NCBI GenBank assembly: GCA_000494225.1
Contig: AWOA01000006.1
Span: 1-39,889 of the forward strand
DNA from: Candidatus Calescibacterium nevadense OTU 1
Lineage (GTDB): Bacteria; Calescibacteriota; Calescibacteriia; Calescibacteriales; Calescibacteriaceae
Direction: 5' to 3'
Length of the DNA stretch: 39,889 nucleotides
Part shown: piece after piece, positions 22,520-30,536 of the stretch
Numbering within the stretch: position 1 is the first letter of the stretch
Layout: the number at the start of each line of letters is the position of its first letter
The notes under the pieces: model-generated
What the model was told of the DNA's origin: nothing
What the model saw: the letters and a program-made list of their open reading frames with translations, nothing else
Database searches by the model: none
Position numbers and translations under genes: made by a program

Positions 22520-23608
22520 TTAAGATAGGACAAGTCTTTCTAAAATACTTGGGATTCTATGGGCATCTTCAATATAATCAACGAGCCCCGTTTCAGCAGC
22601 AGCTCGAGGCATACCAAAAACAACCGCACTCTTCTCACTTTCCGCAATAACTTTACCCCCAAATTCTTTTACTTTTTTTATACCTTTTGCTCCATCACTC
22701 CCCATACCTGTCAATATTACAGCAATAGTATCCCCCCTGAAAGCCTCAGCGGAAGACTCTACTGCGAGATCAATTGAAGGTTTATATATTGCATCTGGGA
22801 GTTCATTTACTATTTTTATTGTCCCACCTTTCATAACTTTTATATGTTTCCCTCCGGGAGCAACGAGAACTTTCCCTGCTTCCAATCTGTCGCCATCTTG
22901 TGCCTCTTTTGCTGGAAAACCTGTTCTTTCTGATAACCTCTGAGCATATGTTTCCGTAAAAACTGGTGGCATATGTATTACGACCAAAATAGCAGCCGGT
23001 AAAGGTGGTAAAACAGATAGTATATCAAGAACAGTATTGGGTCCCCCTGTTGATGCACCTATTACTATGAGTTTTTTTAAAGCTTTATCATATAACCTTT
23101 TCTCTTCGACTTTTCTTTCTTCAAAGATTCTTCTCTCCTCCAACTGAGGTCTCATAGATTCCGCTTGTTTAAATGGTTCTTTAAGTTCGGGCTTTACTTT
23201 GATCTTGACACGAGCTCTTGCAGCATTTTTTACTTTTTCTATTATCTCCCTGCCTTTCCTTATAACTTCTAATGTTCCCTTTTCTACATCCTTTGATATA
23301 AAATCAACTGCTCCCTCTTCAAGACATCTTAAGGTTATCATTGCTCCCTCCTTTGTATAAGATGATATCATAACAATAGGAGTGGGTTTTATCCTCATAA
23401 CCTCTCTTATAACCTCTATACCATTCTTTCTTGGCATCTCGTAATCCAAGGTTAAAACGTCAGGTTTTAGTTCTTTGAATTTCTCTATCGCTTCTAATCC
23501 ATCTTTCGCCTCACCAACGATCTGAATATCATTATCTCTCCCCAATATATCTGCCAAGGCTTTGCGTATAAATGCAGAATCATCAACAATAAGAACCCTT
23601 ATTGGCAT
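22520..23608 (-). CDS. cheB: Chemotaxis response regulator / glutamate methylesterase
   Basis: CheB demethylates and deamidates chemoreceptors when phosphorylated by CheA, giving adaptation. The 362-residue product has an N-terminal receiver domain with the acidic pair DD (9-10), phospho-acceptor Asp55, and Lys106, then a linker of about 50 charged residues. The methylesterase domain carries the catalytic triad Ser186 (GASTGGP), His212 (VIHMP) and Asp305 (GMGSDGAKG). All active residues are present. It is first of a minus-strand group cheB-gatB-livG with small gaps, an unusual setting, since no other chemotaxis gene is near (cheA is 14 kb away). No Shine-Dalgarno site. Confidence 0.96.
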   Translation of the reverse strand: MPIRVLIVDDSAFIRKALADILGRDNDIQIVGEAKDGLEAIEKFKELKPDVLTLDYEMPRKNGIEVIREVMRIKPTPIVMISSYTKEGAMITLRCLEEGAVDFISKDVEKGTLEVIRKGREIIEKVKNAARARVKIKVKPELKEPFKQAESMRPQLEERRIFEERKVEEKRLYDKALKKLIVIGASTGGPNTVLDILSVLPPLPAAILVVIHMPPVFTETYAQRLSERTGFPAKEAQDGDRLEAGKVLVAPGGKHIKVMKGGTIKIVNELPDAIYKPSIDLAVESSAEAFRGDTIAVILTGMGSDGAKGIKKVKEFGGKVIAESEKSAVVFGMPRAAAETGLVDYIEDAHRIPSILERLVLS

Positions 23609-23749
23609 AATAGAAAATTATCTTTATTGATTCATTTTTATGGTAAAGTATAAAAAATTTAAAAATCTTTTCGCACTTTAAACACAAATTGATAAATGAA
23701 GTAAAATTAGAGTAAAAAAGCCACACAACAATAAAGAGAAAACTAAAAA

Positions 23750-25105
23750 ATGAGACAGCCAGTAGAATACATAGAAGAAGAACAAATCAAAAAAGTAGAA
23801 GAGGCAGAACTAACCCCCAGAGAAATAGTAGATTACCTTTCAAAATACATAGTAGGTCAAGATGAGGCAAAAAAAGCAATAGCAATAGCTTTGAGAAACA
23901 GAATAAGGCGCATGAAACTACCGGAAAGGTTAAGAGAAGAAATAACTCCAAAAAACATCCTCATGATAGGTCCAACAGGAGTCGGCAAAACAGAAATATC
24001 AAGAAGAATAGCAAAACTCGTTGATGCTCCATTTATAAAAGTTGAAGCAACAAAATATACGGAAGTTGGATATGTCGGGAGAGATGTTGAATCCATAATA
24101 AGAGACCTCGTTAATGTCGCAGTATCAGAGGAAAAAATCAAAGCTAAAAGGCAAGTCAGAGAGAAAGCCAAAAAAATAGCAACAGAAAAAATCATAAATT
24201 CAATAATGGAACAAAAAAATATACCCTCCGAAAGAAAAGGAGAAGTCATGCAAAACTTTTTTGAAGGAAAATTTGATAGTGAGATGATATCGATAGAAAC
24301 AGAAGAAAATCAATTAGTTGATGTAATAGCGGCACCATTTGCTCCCGGCATGGAACAAATAGAAGAACAAATAAAATCTATCATGTCCTCCATCCTTCCA
24401 AAAAGGAAAAGAAAAAAAATGGTAAAAGTACAAGATGCGCTAAAAATTCTTGAAGAAATAGAATCAGAAAAAATGTTAAATTTAGAGGAAATAATAAGAA
24501 AAGCTTTATGGAAGGTTGAAAACAGAGGAATAGTTTTCATAGATGAAATAGATAAACTTATAAATCCAAGAGGACACGGACCCGATGTATCTGGTGAAGG
24601 AGTTCAAAGAGATTTGCTCCCCATAATTGAAGGCACATCAGTAAATACAAGGTATGGCTCCATAAGAACAGACTTTATCTTGTTCATAGCAGCAGGAGCA
24701 TTTCATGTTGCATCTCCTTCCGAACTTATACCAGAACTCCAAGGTAGGCTTCCAATAAGAGTTGAACTCAAACCCCTTACAAAAGATGACTTTGTAAGAA
24801 TCTTAAAACTCACAGAAAACTCACCATTAAGACACTATCAAATTCTTTTAAAAACAGAGGAAGTTGAGGTAGATTTCACAGAGGATGCAATAGAACAAAT
24901 AGCAGAATATGCAGCAAAAATAAATGAAACTCAAGAAAATATCGGAGCACGAAGACTTTACACGGTAGTAGAAAAAGTTATGGAAGATATATCTTTTGAT
25001 GCTCCATATCTTAAAGGGAAAAAAATAACGATTGATTCAAAGTATATCAGAGAAAAAATTGAACCACTTGTGAAAGATGAAAACGTAGCAAAATACATGC
25101 TTTAA
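23750..25105 (+). CDS. hslU: ATP-dependent protease ATPase subunit HslU
   Basis: HslU is the AAA+ unfoldase that feeds substrates to the HslV peptidase. The 451-residue product has the family opening LTPREIVDYLSKYIVGQDEAK, Walker A GPTGVGKTE (74-82), the pore loop GYVGRD, the intermediate I-domain, Walker B VFIDEIDK, and sensor-2 GARRLYTVVEKVMEDI. It ends in KYML, similar to the C-terminal tail that inserts into HslV, so a partner is expected. An N-terminal lead of about 19 Glu-rich residues precedes the core. hslV, usually next door, is not in this window: the neighbours are cheB (divergent) and a glycosyltransferase 19 bp downstream. Confidence 0.96.
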   Translation: MRQPVEYIEEEQIKKVEEAELTPREIVDYLSKYIVGQDEAKKAIAIALRNRIRRMKLPERLREEITPKNILMIGPTGVGKTEISRRIAKLVDAPFIKVEATKYTEVGYVGRDVESIIRDLVNVAVSEEKIKAKRQVREKAKKIATEKIINSIMEQKNIPSERKGEVMQNFFEGKFDSEMISIETEENQLVDVIAAPFAPGMEQIEEQIKSIMSSILPKRKRKKMVKVQDALKILEEIESEKMLNLEEIIRKALWKVENRGIVFIDEIDKLINPRGHGPDVSGEGVQRDLLPIIEGTSVNTRYGSIRTDFILFIAAGAFHVASPSELIPELQGRLPIRVELKPLTKDDFVRILKLTENSPLRHYQILLKTEEVEVDFTEDAIEQIAEYAAKINETQENIGARRLYTVVEKVMEDISFDAPYLKGKKITIDSKYIREKIEPLVKDENVAKYML

Positions 25106-25124
25106 ACATCAAATTAGCGTTCAC

Positions 25125-26177
25125 ATGAACGATAAGGTCTATATTATAATACTTAACTACAACAACTGGTATGATACCATAGAATGTTTAGAAAGCGTTT
25201 TAAGAAATGATTACCCTAACTATCAGGTTATCGTAGTAGATAATAACTCACAAAATAATTCACTTGATTACATGAAAGCTTGGGCAGATGGTAAGGTTGA
25301 TATATGTGTTGATCCCAGAAAACCTTTGAGGAATCTTTCCTTCCCTCCTATTCCAAAACCTATTCCATATGTCTGCTATACAAAAGACGAAGCTGAAAAA
25401 GGTGGAAATCCGGATTTAGAAGGAAAATTAAGAAACAATTTCCCACAAGGTATAACAACTAAATATGCACTTATTTTTATAGAAAATAATAAAAATTTAG
25501 GATTTGCAGGTGGTAATAACGTAGGCATAAGATATGCATTAGCAAAAAATGATTTTGACAGTATCATTCTTCTGAATAATGACACGGTAATAAATAAAAA
25601 TACGATTTCAAATCTGGTAAGTGCAAGGTTGAAACTCGGAGAAAAAGCAATGTATGGAGGAAGAATTTTCTACTATTCTGACCCTGAAAAAATATGGTAT
25701 GACGGTGGAAAACTTATAGAATGGAAATGTAGAACTGGTCATCTCAACATAGGAAAGTATAAACATGAAAAGAATATTCCTGAAATAAAAGAAGTAGATT
25801 ACGTTACTTTTTGTTGTGCTTTAATACCAAAATTTATTATAAAAAAGATCGGTTTAATTGATGAATCCTATTTTATGTATTTTGAAGATGTGGACTACTC
25901 ATATATGGTCAGAAAATCTGGATATAAACTTTATCATATAAGCAGCGTAAATTTATGGCATAAAGTTAGTGCAAGTGTCGGAGAAGAATCACACAACCTA
26001 AATTTAAATTATATAGAAACAATAAACAGAATCAGGTTCATAATCACAAAACTTCCCCCATTAAAGAAAATAACCTCCTTCTTTTCTGTTTTATCATCCA
26101 GAAGAAATATTATGACTTTACTCAAATATTCTCTCAAAAAATGGAGAGGATATAATAAACTGATACCTCAACGATAA
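25125..26177 (+). CDS. Family 2 glycosyltransferase
   Basis: A 350-residue GT-A fold enzyme transferring a sugar from a nucleotide donor, probably to cell-surface polysaccharide or lipid-linked glycan on the cytoplasmic face. It has the N-terminal ILNYNNWYDTIECLES and VVDNNS (39-42), NLGFAGGNN (124-132), the metal-binding region LLNNDTVI (about 149-156), and the acceptor/base motif YFEDVDYSYMVRKSGY near 255. An insertion of about 65 residues lies between VVDNNS and NLGFAGGNN, as in a known rhamnosyltransferase-like subgroup. There are no membrane segments. It lies 19 bp after hslU and is followed 76 bp later by two GT4 genes. Donor and acceptor are unknown. Confidence 0.9.
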   Translation: MNDKVYIIILNYNNWYDTIECLESVLRNDYPNYQVIVVDNNSQNNSLDYMKAWADGKVDICVDPRKPLRNLSFPPIPKPIPYVCYTKDEAEKGGNPDLEGKLRNNFPQGITTKYALIFIENNKNLGFAGGNNVGIRYALAKNDFDSIILLNNDTVINKNTISNLVSARLKLGEKAMYGGRIFYYSDPEKIWYDGGKLIEWKCRTGHLNIGKYKHEKNIPEIKEVDYVTFCCALIPKFIIKKIGLIDESYFMYFEDVDYSYMVRKSGYKLYHISSVNLWHKVSASVGEESHNLNLNYIETINRIRFIITKLPPLKKITSFFSVLSSRRNIMTLLKYSLKKWRGYNKLIPQR

Positions 26178-26253
26178 AGAAAATTAAAAATTTTTGTTTA
26201 TCACAAAAAGGCTTGCAAAAAATTAGCTTATAAAAAATAAAGCTCAACAGAAA

Positions 26254-27315
26254 ATGAAAATTCTTTATGACATAACTCAACTTTTTGATTACATCGGAAG
26301 AATAAACGGAACAAAAAGACACATTTTTGAAATAGCTAAAAATATGATAATTTCTGAACCACAGAACGAATATGTATTTGGTGTTAGACCATCAAGGTGG
26401 AAATTCCTGAACCAAAAAGATGAGTTGATAGAAAAAACACTACAACTTAACAAAAAAATTGTAAAAGTATTCGGATTCTCACATTACATGTGGCTAAACA
26501 AAAAAGTAGATATATATCACGCAAATAACAAAGTATACAAACCTTTTCCAGCAAAACCAAAGATAGTTTTAACTATCCATGACCTCAACCCTATCTTATT
26601 TCCAGAAAGTAAAAGAAAAAAAGAGAGAAACCTAAATTCAACCAAAAAATCAATAAATATAGCAGATGTAGTTATCACAGTATCAAACCATGTGAAAAAA
26701 CAAATATGTGAAATTTTCAATGTGGATGAGAAAAAAGTAAGAGTAGTTTATAACGGATGCGGAGAGGAAATAGCGAAAAAAAATTTTGAAGAGGTAAGCA
26801 GAGTGTTAAATAAATTTAACATCAAAAGACCTTATATTCTCTTTGTAATATCAAACAGAGGAGAAAAACATATAACAGATTTTGCGGAAAAAATAGCAGA
26901 ACAATTGAAATTACAGGTTATCGTTGCGGGAGATATACTTCGAAACAAAAATAAAATAAAATTTTTGGGATACTTAAGCAATGAAGAGCTTTCCGCACTT
27001 TATAGTGGAGCTTTCTGCCACATTTTACCAGATATAAAGGAAGGATTTGGTCTCACGGTTCTTGAAGCACTAAAATGCGGCTGTCCAGTTATAACCTCCC
27101 CAAACTCCCCTATGGAAGAAATAGCAAAAGATTCTGCCCTATATGCAAAAACACCAGAGGAAACAGTAGCTTTGATAAAAAATTTACTTCAAAACAATAA
27201 TTTGAGAGAAAACTTGATAAAAAAAGGAATGAAAAGAGCTAGCGAATTCACATGGGAAAAATCGGCAAGAGAAGTAATTAATATCTACAAAGAATTGGTT
27301 TCAAAAAAGCAATGA
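26254..27315 (+). CDS. Family 4 glycosyltransferase
   Basis: A 353-residue GT-B enzyme. The first Rossmann domain ends with IVLTIHDLNPILFPES (His-Asp as in mannosyl/glucosyl GT4). The second has the donor-binding KVRVVYNGCGEE and the EX7E motif in EGFGLTVLEALKCGCPVI, with the two Glu that hold the retaining donor sugar. It has the same length as the next gene, which it overlaps by 4 bp (ATGA), so the two are translationally coupled. It is likely part of a surface-glycan assembly set with the preceding GT2. Specific substrate unknown. Confidence 0.92.
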   Translation: MKILYDITQLFDYIGRINGTKRHIFEIAKNMIISEPQNEYVFGVRPSRWKFLNQKDELIEKTLQLNKKIVKVFGFSHYMWLNKKVDIYHANNKVYKPFPAKPKIVLTIHDLNPILFPESKRKKERNLNSTKKSINIADVVITVSNHVKKQICEIFNVDEKKVRVVYNGCGEEIAKKNFEEVSRVLNKFNIKRPYILFVISNRGEKHITDFAEKIAEQLKLQVIVAGDILRNKNKIKFLGYLSNEELSALYSGAFCHILPDIKEGFGLTVLEALKCGCPVITSPNSPMEEIAKDSALYAKTPEETVALIKNLLQNNNLRENLIKKGMKRASEFTWEKSAREVINIYKELVSKKQ

Positions 27316-28373
27316 AAAAATTAAAAATATTGAACCTATCATCAAAAGGCAAGGGTGGATTAGAAGTACTTGCAAAAAATCTCCACGAAAAACTCAAAAA
27401 TGAATTTGATATAAAAACAATAGCGGGAGAAGAAAATCTATTAAAAATATGGAAATTAGTAATTGAAAGCAATATAATTTTCACACACAAAAACTCATTT
27501 ATAAAAAGAATTTTTCCAGCACTAATTATTTCATCGTCTATAAATTCAAAAGAGCAAAATAATAAAAAAGTAATTGCCTTTCAAAATTTCTCACTTATCG
27601 GAAGCAAAAAAAAGGATATTTTCCACAAAATACTATACTCAAAAGTAGATAAGTTCATAACAATAAGCAAAAAAATAGAAGAAAGAATGAAGGAAAATTG
27701 GACAGTTGACCCGAAAAAAATCATAACAATATATCCCGCAGTTGATAACGAAAAATTCTTCTTCTCCCCAGAAATAAGATATAAACTAAGAGACAACCTG
27801 AAAATACAAAAAGACGAAATCGTTTTTGGAGTTGTAGCAAAATTTTTACAAAAGAAAAATCAAGAAATAATAATAAAAGCTATCTCAAATTCTGAAGAAC
27901 TAAAAAATGAAAAAATAAAAATAATTTTTGTGGGAGCACCCGAAGACAAAAACTACTACAAAAAAGTCTCAAAAATGATAAAAAATACTAGTATAGAAAA
28001 CAAGATTATTTTCCTGCCTTTCACAGAAGAAATAAATAAAATCTACAATGCTTTTGATTTTCTTGTTATAACATCAAAAGACGAAGCGTTCGGACTTGTA
28101 GGTCTTGAAGCTCTCTCTACCCACGTTCCCGTAATAGTTCCCGATGAAGCTGGAATATCAGAAGTTCTGGAAAACGAAAAAGACTCCTTCATATACAAAA
28201 CAAATGATGAAAAAAACCTTGCGGAAAAAATTGAAATTGCTCTCGGAACCCCAGAAGAAAAAAGAAAAACAATGGGAGAATACGGAAGAAGAAAAATTGA
28301 AGAGAAATTCACAATGAAAAGATTTGCATCAGATATAAAAAAAGTAATCTATGAACTTACGAAAGAAAATTAG
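27312..28373 (+). CDS. Family 4 glycosyltransferase
   Basis: Second GT4 protein of the cluster, 353 residues. It shows the glycine-rich acceptor loop near the N terminus (SSKGKGGLEVLAKNL), a donor-domain start at FGVVAKFLQKKNQEIIIKAI, and EX7E in DEAFGLVGLEALSTHVPVIVP. It starts at an ATG overlapping the stop of the previous gene. It is clearly a paralogue type of its neighbour rather than a copy: the sequences differ throughout. It is the last gene of the hslU-to-GT group and meets the DoxX gene tail to tail after 61 bp, where no terminator is obvious. Confidence 0.92.
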   Translation: MKKLKILNLSSKGKGGLEVLAKNLHEKLKNEFDIKTIAGEENLLKIWKLVIESNIIFTHKNSFIKRIFPALIISSSINSKEQNNKKVIAFQNFSLIGSKKKDIFHKILYSKVDKFITISKKIEERMKENWTVDPKKIITIYPAVDNEKFFFSPEIRYKLRDNLKIQKDEIVFGVVAKFLQKKNQEIIIKAISNSEELKNEKIKIIFVGAPEDKNYYKKVSKMIKNTSIENKIIFLPFTEEINKIYNAFDFLVITSKDEAFGLVGLEALSTHVPVIVPDEAGISEVLENEKDSFIYKTNDEKNLAEKIEIALGTPEEKRKTMGEYGRRKIEEKFTMKRFASDIKKVIYELTKEN

Positions 28374-28434
28374 TCGTGTTTTACTTATACCTACTTTATT
28401 ATACTTAATTTCTACCTCTACTATTTTCCACTTC

Positions 28435-28842
28435 CTACCTTTTCCTTCCCAAGGAATAAGGCCAAGGTTCTGGAATAGCTAAAAACATAAGAGCAGATGA
28501 CATCAAACCCATGTTCTTCAAAAAATGAATCATCTGCGTCATTCTCATCTGTTGATCTTGTTCAGCCCAGAAGTTATGCATAATAAAAGTAACCGGTAAA
28601 AAGAAAGCAACTAAACTCAAAACCCCAAGATATGGAACGAAACCAGTAAGTATAGTGATACCTCCAACAAGCAACAAAACACCAGTGATAATAACACCAA
28701 GTTCAGGGAAAGGGAAAACTTTCGCAGCTGTATATTCAGTCATAGGTTTAAACTGAATAAAATGATTTAATCCTGAATTGATATAATAAAGACCTAAAAT
28801 AATTCTTCCTACCAGAAAAAGAATATTTTTTCCTTTCTCCAT
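28435..28842 (-). CDS. DoxX-family membrane protein
   Basis: A 135-residue protein with four predicted membrane segments. The opening GRIILGLYYINSGLNHF is the DoxX/DoxD-like signature and is followed by a second segment with PELGVIITGVLLLVGG. Family members are linked to quinone-associated redox reactions or to oxidative and thiol stress, but few have a proven activity. A strong AGGAGGT precedes the ATG. It lies 37 bp after a CDGSH protein and downstream of a Crp/Fnr regulator, all on the minus strand, suggesting a redox-responsive unit. Function in this organism is inference. Confidence 0.87.
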   Translation of the reverse strand: MEKGKNILFLVGRIILGLYYINSGLNHFIQFKPMTEYTAAKVFPFPELGVIITGVLLLVGGITILTGFVPYLGVLSLVAFFLPVTFIMHNFWAEQDQQMRMTQMIHFLKNMGLMSSALMFLAIPEPWPYSLGRKR

Positions 28843-28850
28843 ACTTTTTT

Positions 28851-28857
28851 ACCTCCT
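28851..28857 (-). promoter_or_regulatory. DoxX Shine-Dalgarno site
   Basis: Minus-strand AGGAGGT lies eight bases before the ATG at 28842; it is a full-strength ribosome-binding site, unlike most genes in the window. Confidence 0.8.
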
Positions 28858-28879
28858 TTCTTGAAAAAATTATCAGAAA

Positions 28880-29092
28880 TTAACCCTCTTCAATCTTTTC
28901 CAATTTTACTTTATACCTTTTGCCATCCTCGTAAATATAAAGTTCATCATCTTTTTCATCTCTCGTTTCCTTATGCTTACCTGAGCAGTAAGGCGGATTA
29001 TCAGTAAGCCCGCACCTACATATCCACACACTCTCCCCTCCTACTTTTATTTCAACAGGAGATTTATCTTTCCTTATCACAATCCTCGCCAC
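28880..29092 (-). CDS. CDGSH-type [2Fe-2S] protein (mitoNEET-like)
   Basis: A 70-residue protein with one CDGSH iron-sulfur domain. The ligands CRC (Cys25, Cys27), Cys36 and His40 are seen in WICRCGLTDNPPYCSGKH, giving the three-Cys one-His [2Fe-2S] site. The usual CDGSxH core reads CSGKH, so Asp and the second Ser are replaced while all four ligands are kept. Family members transfer electrons or clusters and sense redox state. The GTG start is set by AAGGAGGTG seven bases upstream. It is cotranscribed with DoxX (37-bp gap), and a CRP-like palindrome lies about 76 bp upstream of the start. Confidence 0.92.
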   Translation of the reverse strand: MARIVIRKDKSPVEIKVGGESVWICRCGLTDNPPYCSGKHKETRDEKDDELYIYEDGKRYKVKLEKIEEG

Positions 29093-29099
29093 TTTTTCA

Positions 29100-29108
29100 C
29101 ACCTCCTT
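29100..29108 (-). promoter_or_regulatory. CDGSH gene Shine-Dalgarno site
   Basis: Minus-strand AAGGAGGTG with a 7-base spacer fixes the GTG at 29092 as the start. Confidence 0.85.
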
Positions 29109-29160
29109 TTTTATTTTTTTGCTATGTAAAGATATTTTTATCATTCCGAGATTTGATTTC

Positions 29161-29176
29161 AGTGATATATATCACA
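29161..29176. promoter_or_regulatory. CRP-like operator palindrome
   Basis: AGTGATATATATCACA contains the perfect 14-bp palindrome GTGATATATATCAC and fits TGTGA-N6-TCACA except for the first base. It overlaps the last codons of the Crp/Fnr-type gene and sits upstream of the CDGSH-DoxX pair. The encoded regulator keeps the Ser-Arg-Glu of CRP that reads GTGA half-sites. Direct control of CDGSH-DoxX by this regulator is a testable inference. Confidence 0.65.
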
Positions 29177-29750
29177 ATTTATTATCAAACTTGCTATCAA
29201 AGAAATTGATACTGACCAATATTTTCCTTCTTGATATTTTAATTTCACCATTTTGCTCCATAAATTTTAGGATTTTAGATGTGCATTCTCTTGAAGCTCC
29301 CAAGAAAGAAGAAAGCTCTTGATGAGATAAATTGAGTTCAAAAAATCCATTTTTTCTTCTTCCCAATCTTTCGGCAAGATAAAGAATAGCAGGTTTTACC
29401 CTTTGCTCAAGCGGGAAAAGAACAAGCTCTTTTATCCTCTTTTTTAAAAAAGAGTTCCTTTTTGAAAGAAGTGAAATTAAGCTTATAAGTATTTCATTTT
29501 CCAATTCTTTTAATTCCCATTCTGGTATAAATATTAACTCGCAATCTTCAAATACTTCTGCAAATTCTTCAACCTCCCCATCCAAACTCCCAAAAACATC
29601 ATTTTTGATTAAAATTTCAAGCGAAAAATCTTTACCTTCTTGACCTAAAAAGTATGTTCTAACTTTACCGTGTTTGATAACAAAAATTCCTTCTACATCG
29701 TCCCCAGGTTTATATATTATTTCCCCCTTTTTTAACTTAAAGGTCTTCAC
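29172..29750 (-). CDS. Crp/Fnr-family transcription regulator
   Basis: A 192-residue regulator with an N-terminal cyclic-nucleotide-type beta barrel (GEIIYKPGDDVEGIFVIKHGKVRTYF), a dimer helix, and a C-terminal winged helix (LNLSHQELSSFLGASRECTSKILKFMEQ). The recognition helix has Arg-Glu at the CRP 180/181 positions. The CRP phosphate-binding GE..R.A motif is not visible in the barrel, and there is no FNR Cys cluster (only single Cys in FEDCEL and SRECTS), so the effector is neither obviously cAMP nor an iron-sulfur cluster. The chain is about 20-30 residues shorter than typical. GTG start, no Shine-Dalgarno site. It precedes the CDGSH and DoxX genes. Confidence 0.9.
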   Translation of the reverse strand: MKTFKLKKGEIIYKPGDDVEGIFVIKHGKVRTYFLGQEGKDFSLEILIKNDVFGSLDGEVEEFAEVFEDCELIFIPEWELKELENEILISLISLLSKRNSFLKKRIKELVLFPLEQRVKPAILYLAERLGRRKNGFFELNLSHQELSSFLGASRECTSKILKFMEQNGEIKISRRKILVSINFFDSKFDNKL

Positions 29751-30536
29751 CTTTTAATTATGATTAATGTCCAAAAAAGAAATGGCTAATTTGATGAAAA
29801 AATTTTCTATCTATTCATAAATAAAAAATCCTCTAATCTACTTAGCATAATACGAATGTAGAGAAGCTACCACAGCAGAGCATGATTAGAAAAAGAAGAT
29901 ACACTTTCAGAATTCCTGAAGCAATAAAAGAGATATGCACCAAAATTTAAACTCATACGTTTAGGATTAAAATACGGTTCAGATTTAATTAAAAATTATA
30001 AAAAGTATGATTTCGGAAAAGGTAGAAAGAATGGGAAATTTTCTGTTCGGACGGAGAAGTTATATACCTCGGATATTGGTTATTTTCTTCTGCGTAAGTG
30101 TATCTTTATTTAATCGGGATTATAGTAAGAAGAGTAATTATAGTATGGAAGGTTCCAGATGGTAGGAATCTTACCGAGAACTATTATTTTCTGGATTTAC
30201 TATCTAACAATAATGAAAGCAGAAGATAAGTTTTTAGAACAAAAGTTCCAACAAGAGATGGACGTAAAAGCCCTCACTTGCTATCCCAAATCTCAAAAAT
30301 TATTAACCTTTTAACTCAAAATTCTCCCCGAGAAAATCTATCAAAAAGAATATACTACTCTTTTTATTATCCTTTCAATCTTTTCACTTATAGACATAAT
30401 CAGAGAACTTGCCGTGTATAAGAAATTAAACCTTTTTCGGCTTTCCGTTCCGATAACAATCAGTATATCCTATCTCACTCAATAAAATATCTAAAAAAAA
30501 GAAAAAGAAAATCTAAAAATAATTTCGCGGATTTGA
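29751..30536. other. 786-bp stretch without an intact gene
   Basis: This is the longest gene-free stretch. It carries several short open stretches with protein-like composition in different frames. On the plus strand, MIRKRRYTFRIPEAIKEICT starts at 29882, a 53-codon ATG frame starts at 30007, and an open stretch containing SLIDIIRELAVYKKLNLF lies near 30370-30440. On the minus strand, ILLSEIGYTDCYRNGKPKKV lies near 30430-30490. None is long or has a ribosome-binding site. This fits a decayed gene or mobile element. No RNA gene, repeat or terminal inverted repeat was recognised. The end next to 29751 must hold the promoter of the Crp/Fnr gene. Confidence 0.4.

Noticed and set aside
29195-29211. 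Palindrome TATCAA-N5-TTGATA inside the Crp/Fnr gene as an FNR site
   Set aside because: FNR boxes read TTGAT-N4-ATCAA; here the half-sites face the opposite way and lie within coding sequence.
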